From positions 186,001 to 250,000 of the forward strand of contig CAYVVT010000003.1 in assembly GCA_964454335.1 (NCBI GenBank): a stretch of 64,000 nucleotides of DNA, in the 5' to 3' direction. Origin of the DNA: CAYVVT01 sp964454335. GTDB lineage: Bacteria > Fidelibacterota > UBA8477 > JABMPR01. Positions within the stretch are counted from its first letter, which is position 1. Each line of letters begins with the position of its first letter. Under the pieces are notes generated by a model. The model searched no databases. It was not told the origin of the DNA and saw nothing but the letters and a program-made list of their open reading frames with translations. Both the position numbers and the translations under genes were made by a program. Below, piece after piece: positions 1 to 8,691 of the stretch.

Positions 1-990
1 GAAATCGACCTGAAAGCCCTCATGCAGGTGCTATGGGCTGGCAGATGGTCGTTGGTCAAGATCACTATCGGATTTTTCCTACTAGCCATTGTATACCTGA
101 TTTTTGCTACAACACTCTATTATTCCAACGCCGTCGTTGTTCCTACAGAGGATCAGGCGGCCAGTTCTGTTGGTAATCTCGTCAATATTGCTTCATCAGT
201 CGGAATGGATGTCAGTCAATCCGAGGTCTCAGCCACAGTCGATCTGGCAGATTATGTGTCATCGAGACGGTTGAAACTTGATCTCCTGGAAACACGGTGG
301 ATGGATAAGCGCGAGAAGGAGGTAGATCTCATCGAATACTGGGGTATCGACGATACCACCGGTTTGATCTTCAGGCTGAAATCCGGCATCAAGTCTTTAA
401 TGGGGGCGGAGGACAAGACCGACGAAGAGAAACGTTTGATGTGGCTGGCCAAGGGGAGCAAGATCTTGGAAAAACGAGTCATCGCCAGGCATACTGAAAC
501 CGGAATGGTTATCGTTGATGTGTGGATGGAGGATCCGGTCCTGACCATGAGTATCGCCAATTATGTCGTTGACTCCATGATCAAGTATACCATGGGACTC
601 AAAGCAAAAAGCTGGAGTGAGAACAGGATCTTCCTGGCAAAGCGCATGGATGAGGTGAGCGTCGAGTTGAAGAATGCTGAGGATGAGATGACCCAGTTCC
701 AGAATGACAATCGGAGAATCATCGACTCCCCCGACCTGTCCATTGAATTAGCCAATCTGCGTCGCGACGTGGAGATCAAGACTCAACTTTACATCTCTCT
801 GCAAAACCAGTACGAACTTGCTCGCATGGAGGAAGCCAAGGATCACACGGGGATCGTCGTACTCGATTCGGCTTTCTATCCTGTCGAACCTGCCAGTCCT
901 AAAAGATTTCCTGTACTCATTATAAGTATTTTTATTGGAACGTTTCTGTCAGTTCCACTGTTCCTCCTTGTTCGCGGCATTCGCTCTTAG
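1..990 (+). CDS. Wzz-type polysaccharide chain-length determinant (5' end outside window)
   Basis: The reading frame is open to base 1, and the residues before the first in-window ATG (base 22) read EIDLKAL. That fits the start of a Wzz N-terminal domain, so the true start probably lies upstream. A first membrane helix covers about residues 20-40 (ITIGFFLLAIVYLIF), a long partly coiled periplasmic region follows, and a second helix sits near the C-terminus (FPVLIISIFIGTFLSVPLFL) after a proline-rich PASPKR stretch, as in the Wzz/GNVR family. Members are inner-membrane proteins that set polymer length in Wzx/Wzy pathways. A flippase and a polymerase in the same locus agree with this. No cytoplasmic tyrosine-kinase domain is fused at the C-terminus. 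The family call is firm; the precise polymer is unknown. Confidence 0.85.
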   Translation, partial: EIDLKALMQVLWAGRWSLVKITIGFFLLAIVYLIFATTLYYSNAVVVPTEDQAASSVGNLVNIASSVGMDVSQSEVSATVDLADYVSSRRLKLDLLETRWMDKREKEVDLIEYWGIDDTTGLIFRLKSGIKSLMGAEDKTDEEKRLMWLAKGSKILEKRVIARHTETGMVIVDVWMEDPVLTMSIANYVVDSMIKYTMGLKAKSWSENRIFLAKRMDEVSVELKNAEDEMTQFQNDNRRIIDSPDLSIELANLRRDVEIKTQLYISLQNQYELARMEEAKDHTGIVVLDSAFYPVEPASPKRFPVLIISIFIGTFLSVPLFLLVRGIRS

Positions 991-1063
991 CTGATCATTA
1001 CTGGTTTGATATTACCACCCCAACACTTTCAGAGCATGCCTTCCGGTCTCCAGTGGATATCCT

Positions 1064-2095
1064 ATGAGCAATAAAAACAGAGTCATCGGTGTCCTGACTC
1101 ATATCAGCCGTTCAGGATCAACCCTCCTTTCACGCATGTTGGATGAATATGAGGACATCTGCATCACAACGGAGGCTGAACTGCCTCTGGAACTGTTTGG
1201 TGTCAAATCCTACACACCGATCTCATTTCCGGATCTTAGCAGGCTTGAGATCTATATAGACAGAGTACTGGGGCGGACCCGATTCGGATCCTGGGATCTT
1301 AGCACTGGCAGTATCATGGAACAATGCAGGGCTGCCGGATTCCCCATATCAGGTCCACGATTCGTCAACATACTGCTGAATATCTATTGTGAGACCTATA
1401 AACCGGGTGCCAGGATCATCTTCTATAAGGCCAATCCCCTGATGCCATGGCACCTTCCTCAGTCGATCAAATATTTCCCCGCTGCTCCTGTGCTGCACGT
1501 CATACGCGATCCGCGTGCTGTCTACTATTCTCAGTCGATAAGCATTAATCCATATACTGGTAAGCCCTACACAACTGCACCGATGCGTACTGCTATGGAC
1601 TGGAAGGCAGCGGCAGGGGTTTCTGAAATGATTTCAGCAGAGGGCTTTATCGAGGTCAGATATGAGGATCTGATCCATTCGCCCGAAAGAACCATTGGCT
1701 CAATTCTAAAACAATTTGGGCTTGAAGATTCTAAGAAGGCCAGTAGCTCCAGATCATTTCTCGAACGAATGGAAGCCCGGGATAAAGACCTTCACAATAA
1801 CATCGCACAGCAACCCGATCCGGAAAAGAACAGGGCCTGGTCCAATCATTTATCCCCGCGGGACATTCAGATCATTGAGACTTTTCTGGCAAGGGAAATG
1901 CGTGAGAAATCTTACGAACTTTCGCTGGAAGGGACAGGATCGAACCTGTTCACACAACTTTATATCATTCTCGCACTGTTTCGTGAGCGAATCTGGAATG
2001 CCATGCGGAGAAGCCGCCGAGTCCTTGGACACTTCATCTGGGATCCATCCTATCTGCGTCACCGGGTTCTATTGAAGGTCAAACACGATGGATAG
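1064..2095 (+). CDS. Sulfotransferase family protein (first of seven)
   Basis: This 343-residue protein has the two PAPS-binding landmarks of sulfotransferases. A 5'-phosphosulfate loop near the N-terminus reads SRSGSTLLSRML (about residues 15-26) and a 3'-phosphate motif reads VIRDPRAVYYSQS (about 145-157). A later RYEDLIHSPERT segment is also typical. The family moves sulfate from PAPS to hydroxyl or amino groups, here presumably on a sugar of the polymer made by this locus; that acceptor is inferred. It sits between the Wzz gene and a GT2 glycosyltransferase, whose start overlaps its last eight bases, so the two are probably co-translated. The C-terminal ~50 residues are basic and partly hydrophobic, suggesting contact with the inner membrane. 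The ATG at 1064 has only a weak Shine-Dalgarno sequence. Confidence 0.82.
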   Translation: MSNKNRVIGVLTHISRSGSTLLSRMLDEYEDICITTEAELPLELFGVKSYTPISFPDLSRLEIYIDRVLGRTRFGSWDLSTGSIMEQCRAAGFPISGPRFVNILLNIYCETYKPGARIIFYKANPLMPWHLPQSIKYFPAAPVLHVIRDPRAVYYSQSISINPYTGKPYTTAPMRTAMDWKAAAGVSEMISAEGFIEVRYEDLIHSPERTIGSILKQFGLEDSKKASSSRSFLERMEARDKDLHNNIAQQPDPEKNRAWSNHLSPRDIQIIETFLAREMREKSYELSLEGTGSNLFTQLYIILALFRERIWNAMRRSRRVLGHFIWDPSYLRHRVLLKVKHDG

Positions 2096-3020
2096 GCCCC
2101 AGGTATCCGTCATCATTCCTGTTTACAATGGTGATTTCATAGAAGACTGCATCGCCAGTTGCTTCAAACAGTCAATCCCTGTTGAAGCAATGGAGGTTAT
2201 CGTTGTCGATGATGCCTCAACCGACGACACAGCCCAGCGATTACGAACGATCCAGGCTGAGCATCCCATCAATATCATCTCATTGGATCGGAATGGAGGC
2301 CCCGCACGAGCCAGAAATGCTGGTCTGGAAGCGGCCATGGGAAGCTATGTAGCATTCCTGGATTCTGATGACATGATGCACCCGCAAAAGCTGGAGCAAC
2401 AACTTAAATACTTTGAAGAGACAACTGACGTACAGGTAGTCATCTCGGGCATCGAAGAGATCGATTCCAAAGGTCAGGTCCTCAGGCAATTGATCCGCCC
2501 ATTCCCTGCTGATCAAAAGGCCCAGGTAAGCATCCTGTTTCTGGATAATCTCCACACCATTACCTCCACCATGTTATTTCAGCGGAGTCTGCTTGGATCA
2601 GTGGGGCATATGAATGAAGCCCTGGCAAATATGGAGGATATGGAATTTGCACTGAGGTTGCTGCAGAAGACGCGTATTCATTACATACGTCGCGCTCTGA
2701 CAGTAAGGCGAGTCCTTATATCAGGATTATCGCAATCCGTTACGGAACAGAACTTCCTCCAAAGTCGCGGAGATTTCCTAAAAGCCTCGCTGGACCGATA
2801 TCCCTTTCTGAAGGATCTGGAGGATAGGTACTGGTCACTGAATTTTGCTCGCCTGGGCAGGGTCTTGCAGCGACGCGGGCATGGCACCCGAGCCAGGAGC
2901 TACTACCTTCAAAGCATCCGGCATCGTCTCAATTCCATAGCCATTCTGGGACTTGGTCTAACCATTTTTCCGAGAAGCATGCAGAAAGCGTTGGCTGGTA
3001 GCAATTGGAAAAAGCGATAA
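2088..3020 (+). CDS. Family 2 glycosyltransferase
   Basis: This is a GT-A fold glycosyltransferase of 310 residues. The N-terminus has the family-2 signature VSVIIPVYNG and then VIVVDDASTDDT, which bind the nucleotide-sugar. The metal-binding acidic motif appears as AFLDSDDMM (about residues 89-97). It should add one sugar from a nucleotide donor to the lipid-linked repeat unit on the cytoplasmic side of the inner membrane. Donor and acceptor cannot be read from the sequence. Its start overlaps the preceding sulfotransferase by eight bases, and the acyltransferase begins 21 bases after its end. It is one of only two clear non-initiating glycosyltransferases in the visible locus, so the repeat unit is short or further transferases lie upstream of the window. 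Confidence 0.88.
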   Translation: MDRPQVSVIIPVYNGDFIEDCIASCFKQSIPVEAMEVIVVDDASTDDTAQRLRTIQAEHPINIISLDRNGGPARARNAGLEAAMGSYVAFLDSDDMMHPQKLEQQLKYFEETTDVQVVISGIEEIDSKGQVLRQLIRPFPADQKAQVSILFLDNLHTITSTMLFQRSLLGSVGHMNEALANMEDMEFALRLLQKTRIHYIRRALTVRRVLISGLSQSVTEQNFLQSRGDFLKASLDRYPFLKDLEDRYWSLNFARLGRVLQRRGHGTRARSYYLQSIRHRLNSIAILGLGLTIFPRSMQKALAGSNWKKR

Positions 3021-3041
3021 CGAGGTCTGTGGGATAGATCC

Positions 3042-4472
3042 ATGCTTTTTAATTCAGGTGAATTCTTCTTTTTCTTCATTGCAGTCTACCTGCTGTATAC
3101 TCGTCTGAATCACAAGTGGCAGAACGTCCTGCTCCTTGTCTCAAGCTATATTTTTTATGGAGCCTGGGATGTGCGATTCCTCTCCCTCATTTTCATCTCC
3201 ACGCTTGTCGATTATAGCACGGGATTGATCATCCATGAAAAACGCCTGGCGGGCGATAGCCGCTCCGCGAAGTGGTGGCTGGTGCTCAGTGTCGTGGTAA
3301 ACCTGGGTATCCTTGGATTCTTCAAGTATTTCAACTTCTTTGCAGACAGCCTTCTGGATCTGGCAGATCTGTTTGGGTGGCATCTCTCCGTTCCTACGCT
3401 GAAGATCATTCTACCGGCAGGTATCTCATTCTATACCTTCCAGAGCATGAGCTATTCACTGGATATTTACCGGGGACACATGAAACCCACCCGGAAGTTA
3501 CTGGATTTCGCCCTGTTTGTTTCCTTCTTCCCACAGCTCATGGCGGGGCCCATCGAAAGAGCCAGGCGGCTGCTTCCCCAGATCGAGAAGGCTCGCATTC
3601 TCACAACCGAAAAGATGGCTAAAGGTGGATGGCTCATACTCTGGGGGGTGTTCAAGAAGGTATTTATCGCTGATAATCTCGCACCCTATACATTCTGGAG
3701 CGAAATCGCAGTCATGTCACCGACGACCGGAGATGTATATCTGGGTTCAATTGCTTTCGCAATTCAATTCTATTGCGATTTCTCGGGATACAGCGACATA
3801 GCCCGGGGATTGGCAGCGATGATGGGATTCAAGCTCACCTTGAATTTCAATCTCCCCTATTTTTCCACCAATCCATCAGTATTCTGGGGTCGCTGGCACA
3901 TTACACTTACCTCCTGGTTACGAGACTATTGCTATGCACCCATCGCCAGAAGCAAGGGAGTGTTGGGGAACAAGTCTTTCGCCATGTTGGCCACCATGGG
4001 CATATCAGGTTTATGGCACGGAGCTGACTGGAAATTCATCATCTGGGGATCTCTCTGGGGCGTTGCCATCGTGGTCCATCGTCAGCTTGTACCATTCCTG
4101 ACCATTATCAAGAACCGTGGTCCCGCCTGGAACAATGCCCTAGGGATCCTGGGCGTAATTTTTACCCTCCAGCTGTGGATTGCCTTCGGACAGATGTTCA
4201 TATCCACTGACATCATGTCAGCTCTGTCCAAGAATTGGATTATGATCACGGATTGGACCATATCCGAACATACGGCAAGGGATCTCATCACAGTGTTGTA
4301 TTATTCGTGGCCCCTGATCTTGATGCAGATCGCCCAGTTCCGCAGCAAGGATCTATACGTGATCTTCAAAGTACCCTATCCGCTAAGGCTATTGATCTTT
4401 GCTGGATTATTGTTTTTACTAGTGACCAATGGAGCAGAAGGTGGAGCAGAATTCATCTATTTTCAATTCTAG
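3042..4472 (+). CDS. MBOAT-family O-acyltransferase (AlgI/DltB-like)
   Basis: A polytopic protein of 476 residues belonging to the membrane-bound O-acyltransferases. It begins MLFNSGEFFFFF, the usual N-terminus of AlgI-type proteins. It carries the conserved FYCDFSGYSDIARG segment (about 245-258), RWHITLTSWLRDY (about 284) and the presumed catalytic histidine in GLWHGADW (about 322-329). Members move acyl groups, commonly acetyl, across or within the inner membrane onto polysaccharides, teichoic acids or proteins. Its end overlaps the SGNH-hydrolase-like gene by 44 bases; this MBOAT + SGNH pairing is the standard arrangement of exopolysaccharide acetylation modules such as AlgI with AlgJ/AlgX. 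O-acetylation of the locus polymer is therefore the likely role, though the acyl group is inferred. Confidence 0.92.
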   Translation: MLFNSGEFFFFFIAVYLLYTRLNHKWQNVLLLVSSYIFYGAWDVRFLSLIFISTLVDYSTGLIIHEKRLAGDSRSAKWWLVLSVVVNLGILGFFKYFNFFADSLLDLADLFGWHLSVPTLKIILPAGISFYTFQSMSYSLDIYRGHMKPTRKLLDFALFVSFFPQLMAGPIERARRLLPQIEKARILTTEKMAKGGWLILWGVFKKVFIADNLAPYTFWSEIAVMSPTTGDVYLGSIAFAIQFYCDFSGYSDIARGLAAMMGFKLTLNFNLPYFSTNPSVFWGRWHITLTSWLRDYCYAPIARSKGVLGNKSFAMLATMGISGLWHGADWKFIIWGSLWGVAIVVHRQLVPFLTIIKNRGPAWNNALGILGVIFTLQLWIAFGQMFISTDIMSALSKNWIMITDWTISEHTARDLITVLYYSWPLILMQIAQFRSKDLYVIFKVPYPLRLLIFAGLLFLLVTNGAEGGAEFIYFQF

Positions 4473-5484
4473 AGTGTTCAGAACCCCGCTGATCATTGTA
4501 GGTCTGTATCTCACGATAGAGATTCTGTACCGTTTGTTCACGTTTGGGTTCCATACCGTTCACAATTGGAAGGATTACAATCCCAGGGGGATCCTCCTGA
4601 CGAATATCGTGATGCCCGTTGATCAGGCGGATGTCTCCTGGAAACTGCGTCCAGATGTGAACACCATATTCAAGACACAACCATTCACTACCAATTCTCT
4701 GGGGATGAGGAGTCCGGAGTTGCACTCCATGGACACTTCGCAGGCTACCCGGATCATCGTGCTGGGACGTTCCATCACCATGGGATCGGGTGTTAGTGAC
4801 GATGAAGTCTACACCCGAGTTCTCCAGTCATATCTTGAAGAATGGAAACCTGAGAAATATGAAGTGATCAACTGCGCAGTTGGAGGATACACCGTAGAAC
4901 AGATGGTGAACTTCTTCGAGCACTATCTGAGATCCCTGGAACCAGATATTGTCCTTTTCCCAATATCCAAAGATGATCTCCTGGTGGAGGAGGCTCCTCC
5001 CATATTGCCCCTGGCCCTGGCCAAACCATCGATCACCAATCTGAATTCATATCTGAGTTATACATTTCTATTCGTAAATACCCGATTTCTGGTGAAGCGG
5101 ACGACCAATGCGTTTATATCGACAAATTGGAAATATCGGGCGATGTCCATCGTTGAACCCCGTCCCGATGCGGTGAGTAATGAAAGAATTGTAGCAGACT
5201 TTGTTCAACGCAGGGTCGATGAAGGTATCCCCTGTTATTTCTACTCACCAGACCGCAATCCCAAGAGGGATCTGCAAAAGGATGAGATGTTCAAGCGATG
5301 GGCAAATGAACACACCGGAGCTTTTTACCTCCCCATAAATGAATACATGGATGGGAGAATGCCTGAGACCATGCGAATATATTTTGGCGATAATCATCCC
5401 AGTCCAGAATTGCATGCACTACTGGCAGAGGCCCTGTACAATGAGTTTAGTAATGGGATCATTAAGGCCACACATGGATCATAA
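4429..5484 (+). CDS. SGNH-hydrolase-like protein, partner of the MBOAT acyltransferase
   Basis: A 351-residue protein with an N-terminal membrane anchor (about residues 19-38) and an extracytoplasmic SGNH/GDSL-like fold. Block I reads VLGRSITMGSGV, so the usual GDS is GRS: the nucleophilic serine stays but the aspartate before it is an arginine. The C-terminal block reads GDNHPSPELH, matching the D-x-H-P pattern that supplies catalytic Asp and His. The Gly and Asn oxyanion residues are not obvious; the central block reads LFPISKDDLL. In polymer-acetylation systems these proteins pass the acetyl group from the MBOAT protein to the sugar. The gene starts inside the MBOAT gene, arguing for one functional unit. 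The ATG at 4429 is kept because it precedes the whole anchor. Fold call good, activity less certain. Confidence 0.78.
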   Translation: MEQKVEQNSSIFNSRVFRTPLIIVGLYLTIEILYRLFTFGFHTVHNWKDYNPRGILLTNIVMPVDQADVSWKLRPDVNTIFKTQPFTTNSLGMRSPELHSMDTSQATRIIVLGRSITMGSGVSDDEVYTRVLQSYLEEWKPEKYEVINCAVGGYTVEQMVNFFEHYLRSLEPDIVLFPISKDDLLVEEAPPILPLALAKPSITNLNSYLSYTFLFVNTRFLVKRTTNAFISTNWKYRAMSIVEPRPDAVSNERIVADFVQRRVDEGIPCYFYSPDRNPKRDLQKDEMFKRWANEHTGAFYLPINEYMDGRMPETMRIYFGDNHPSPELHALLAEALYNEFSNGIIKATHGS

Positions 5485-6325
5485 ACTCCCCAATCTTCTC
5501 ATCGTAGGATATCACAAGGCTGGTACTACTACGCTGTTCCATGAATTGTCACGCCATCCTGATATCTTCCCTTCAATCGTCAAGGAGCCCTTCTATTTCA
5601 GGCCCTATATCAACGGCAAAGACCTGCCTCCCCTGGAGGAGTATGCCCGCAACTTCGCAGGTGCTGAAGATGAGAGATACAGAATGGAGGCCTCACCTAC
5701 CTACATTTACGGAAAACAGCGCGCCGCTGTGAAAATCCGGGAGATCCTGGGAGATGTAAAGATCATCATCAGCCTGCGGAATCCTGTGGAGCAGTTGTTC
5801 TCCCTTTACAAGCATCACTTGCGGTTCATGAAGATCGACAAGGAACAGACATTCCTTGAGTTCCTTGAAACGAAAGAAGATTTTGAACGACAGGTCTACG
5901 CTGACCACCTGACCGACTGGTTCCATGTTTTTGGCAGGAATATGAAGATCATCTTCTTTGAGGATCTTATAGAAGCACCTGAGACTGTTATCAATGACCT
6001 GATCCAGTGGCTGGACCTGGAGCCGTTAACCATTTTGCCGGACACGCTGATAAATGTTAATCCCGGGGAGACTTACAGGTTCCGCACGATCCACAAATTG
6101 GCGTTGAATGTCTTCGAGCAGACCAAGGCCTATGTGCCACATCGGCTTTTTGTGACCTTGCGGAAGGTATATTACCGCCTCAATGGACAGACGATCAAAT
6201 TCGATCTGGACGAAGCATCTGAAGCCTTTGTCCGTGAACGTCTAGCACAGCAGAATCAGAACCTCCGGGAGTTATTGATATCGAAAGGTTATGGGGATCT
6301 TCCAGACTGGTTGAAGGACATGTGA
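5474..6325 (+). CDS. Sulfotransferase family protein (second of seven)
   Basis: I place the start at the ATG at 5474 because the protein then begins MDHKLPNLLIVGYHKAGTTT, with the phosphosulfate-binding loop (GYHKAGTTTL) at the usual distance from the N-terminus. Upstream in-frame ATGs add a stretch lying over the end of the SGNH gene that does not look coding. The 3'-phosphate motif is SLRNPVEQLFSLYKHHL. Conserved KEPFYFRP and EASPTYIYG segments resemble bacterial homologues of heparan-sulfate-type N/O-sulfotransferases. It has 283 residues and no membrane helix, so it should act in the cytoplasm, probably on the lipid-linked repeat unit. Overlap with the upstream gene is 11 bases. The acceptor is unknown. 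Confidence 0.85.
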   Translation: MDHKLPNLLIVGYHKAGTTTLFHELSRHPDIFPSIVKEPFYFRPYINGKDLPPLEEYARNFAGAEDERYRMEASPTYIYGKQRAAVKIREILGDVKIIISLRNPVEQLFSLYKHHLRFMKIDKEQTFLEFLETKEDFERQVYADHLTDWFHVFGRNMKIIFFEDLIEAPETVINDLIQWLDLEPLTILPDTLINVNPGETYRFRTIHKLALNVFEQTKAYVPHRLFVTLRKVYYRLNGQTIKFDLDEASEAFVRERLAQQNQNLRELLISKGYGDLPDWLKDM

Positions 6326-6381
6326 ACCGGAAATGATGATTGAACCAGATAATTTCACCAGCACCACATTGGGCCTAGAAG

Positions 6382-7857
6382 ATGCAGCTTAAGCAGCAAC
6401 TTGCTCGCGGAAGCTCTCTGGTCTCAGTGATCACTCTCCTGGGGCATTTACTTTCAATCGGTATGAAGCTCATTGTCTCCAGAAGCTATGGGGTAGCAGG
6501 ATTTGGTGAGTTTGCCCTTATCATGGCCCTCTCAAGATTCTCCTCTACCATCGTGCAGATGGGCCTCAATCATTCTATTATCCGATTTATCTCGAAATTC
6601 ACTGCCAATCAGGACTGGACAAATGCCCGTAGCTTCTTCAGGGCTGGTATCATGCACATCCTGAAGGTGTCAGGGCTGTTCCTGATCCTCATCGTCGTAC
6701 TCAGGAATCCCCTGTTACGTATCCTGAATCTGGAGGAAATTGGAGGACTGGCCCTCTTGATCGTCTGGGGGATCTCTATCGTTATTGCAGTGAATAATTA
6801 TCTCTCTGCGACCCTGAGAGGTACCAAGCATTTCATGGAGCAGGCGATCCTGTTCACTTCCTCCTTCCCCATCCTTATGATAGTGGCATACTTTGGTCTT
6901 TGGATTTTCCTCTCGCAGGCCCCGGACCTGCTGCAGTTCTTTATCTGGGGTATAGTCCTGAACGCCATCATGCTTGTGATCGTGTATTTTCTGGTCAGAG
7001 GTATTTTTAAAAAGACTGAACAGGTGGAAGAAGTACGGGAGGACACAAAGCAGCTCTCCCGCTACAGTTTGCCGATCTGGTTCTCTTCCGCCCTTCAGAG
7101 TGCGTTGGCCAGTTCAGATCGAATCATGCTCGGTATGTTGTCAACACTCACCGAAGTAGGGATCTACGGTGCAGGCTTGACCTTCTCTGTTCTATTCGCC
7201 TTCCCGCTTAAATCCATGGGTCCGGTTTTCCAGCCTTTCATCATCGAGGCGTACGAACGTAAGAACCTGCAGCAGATAAATGAACTCTACAATACCATGG
7301 TCAGGTGGTCATCATTATTCGTCATCCCGGTATTGGGTATGCTGATCAGTTTTGGGGATCGACTCCTGCTTCTGTTCGGCAGGGACTTTCAGGAGGCTTA
7401 CTGGGTTATGCTGATCCTGGCCACGGCGCAAAGTATCAGTACCATCTCCGGGATTGCTGGAACAATGCTGAATATCACTGACAAGCAGAGGACCCACGCA
7501 CGCATCATGACCTTTGGTTTCCTGCTCGCCATCGCCCTCAATTTACTCCTCATTCCCCCACTGGGAGCCCTGGGTGCTGCATTGGGGACAGGTGTATCCA
7601 TTCTGGTGATCAACCTGATAAGGGTCTACAAGCTCATCAGCTATTATTCGTTGAAAACAGATTACAGCGTCATTGTGAGTGTCACTCTGAAATTTATTCC
7701 GCTGGTGATCCTTACTCGGTGGGTAGAAAGCATTGAATGGGCACATTGGTTGGTCCTGCTGATGCTCTTCCTTACTGCTGGTACTCTGCTGGTCTATATG
7801 AGCCTGACGGAGAACGAACGCCAGAAACTGATGTCCAGGCTAAAAGGAGTTGCTTGA
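6382..7857 (+). CDS. Wzx-type polysaccharide flippase (MOP superfamily)
   Basis: This 491-residue protein is almost entirely hydrophobic with about 12-14 predicted membrane helices and short polar loops. The N-terminus LARGSSLVSVITLLGHLLSI and the following SRSYGVAGFGEFALI are characteristic of the polysaccharide-biosynthesis (MATE/MOP) family. Such proteins flip undecaprenyl-pyrophosphate-linked repeat units to the outer face of the inner membrane. With the Wzz-type gene at base 1 and the polymerase near 12000 it completes the Wzx/Wzy/Wzz set. It starts 56 bases after the previous gene, one of the larger gaps in this run. Its stop codon directly abuts the TTG start of the next sulfotransferase. 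The substrate would be the sulfated, acylated repeat unit proposed for this locus. Confidence 0.92.
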   Translation: MQLKQQLARGSSLVSVITLLGHLLSIGMKLIVSRSYGVAGFGEFALIMALSRFSSTIVQMGLNHSIIRFISKFTANQDWTNARSFFRAGIMHILKVSGLFLILIVVLRNPLLRILNLEEIGGLALLIVWGISIVIAVNNYLSATLRGTKHFMEQAILFTSSFPILMIVAYFGLWIFLSQAPDLLQFFIWGIVLNAIMLVIVYFLVRGIFKKTEQVEEVREDTKQLSRYSLPIWFSSALQSALASSDRIMLGMLSTLTEVGIYGAGLTFSVLFAFPLKSMGPVFQPFIIEAYERKNLQQINELYNTMVRWSSLFVIPVLGMLISFGDRLLLLFGRDFQEAYWVMLILATAQSISTISGIAGTMLNITDKQRTHARIMTFGFLLAIALNLLLIPPLGALGAALGTGVSILVINLIRVYKLISYYSLKTDYSVIVSVTLKFIPLVILTRWVESIEWAHWLVLLMLFLTAGTLLVYMSLTENERQKLMSRLKGVA

Positions 7858-8691
7858 TTGGAACCTGGTAAGATCAGGGTTTTATACATTGCCTCCCTGG
7901 GACATAGCGGGAGTACACTGCTGGATATCCTGTTGGGTCAACACTCATTGCTTCAAAGTCTCGGTGAGGTCTTGTTCATCGATGAATGGTTTGAACGGCA
8001 GAATCTGTGTTCCTGTGGCGAGATTATCCAGGACTGTCCCTTCTGGTCCAGTGTCACAGAAGGACATTTCAAGCCGCTCGGTGGTATCCACTCTCCCGAT
8101 TACCCACTTCGATCAACTGAATTATTCCGGAGCATCCAGAAGTATTGTGGCCCACGGATCCTCGTAGATTCATCCAAATCCCGCCACCGTCTGAAGCGTC
8201 TTCTTGAAGATCCACGCCTGGAGGTCAGGATAGTCCATCTTGTCCGAAATGGTCTTGCAGTAGTCCATTCGTTGGGAATTTCTCGTGCCCGACCAGGCAA
8301 TCGCGAGGAGATAATGACCCCTGCAACACCCATTTTTAAAGCCGTATTCCGGTGGTGGTATCGGAACCGCGCGATTGAGCGGTTGCTCGAAGGTCTCCCC
8401 AGTGAGGATTATGTAAGGATCCGTTATGAGGATCTGTGTAGGTATACCGAAAGGGAACTTTCCAGGGCGCTGTCTCTAATGAACCTGTCGGTGGAACCCA
8501 ACATGCTTGCGCCACAGCTGGAGAATACCCATAATATCAGCGGCAGTCGCTGGAGATTCGAACGTCAGGGTTTCACTATCAAGATGTCCACAAGATGGCA
8601 GAGTGAGACAGGCTTATTCCGGCGTCTGGTGTTTGCTATATTCGCCGGTCGGCTGAACCGGAAGTATGGATACGGTGATGAGATTACCTGA
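7858..8691 (+). CDS. Sulfotransferase family protein with TTG start (third of seven)
   Basis: A 277-residue protein with the PAPS 5'-phosphosulfate loop LGHSGSTLLDILL close to the N-terminus and a 3'-phosphate motif HLVRNGLAVVHSL (about residues 123-135). A CSCGEIIQDCPFW cysteine pattern (about 49-61) follows; similar cysteines occur in a bacterial subgroup of the family and could be structural or bind metal. The start is a TTG immediately after the flippase stop, supported by an AAAGGAG ribosome-binding site about 10 bases upstream and by the motif spacing; no in-frame ATG lies nearby. The downstream sulfotransferase starts 26 bases before this gene ends. It is clearly diverged from the other sulfotransferases in the locus, so it probably acts on a different position or sugar. 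Confidence 0.83.
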   Translation: MEPGKIRVLYIASLGHSGSTLLDILLGQHSLLQSLGEVLFIDEWFERQNLCSCGEIIQDCPFWSSVTEGHFKPLGGIHSPDYPLRSTELFRSIQKYCGPRILVDSSKSRHRLKRLLEDPRLEVRIVHLVRNGLAVVHSLGISRARPGNREEIMTPATPIFKAVFRWWYRNRAIERLLEGLPSEDYVRIRYEDLCRYTERELSRALSLMNLSVEPNMLAPQLENTHNISGSRWRFERQGFTIKMSTRWQSETGLFRRLVFAIFAGRLNRKYGYGDEIT

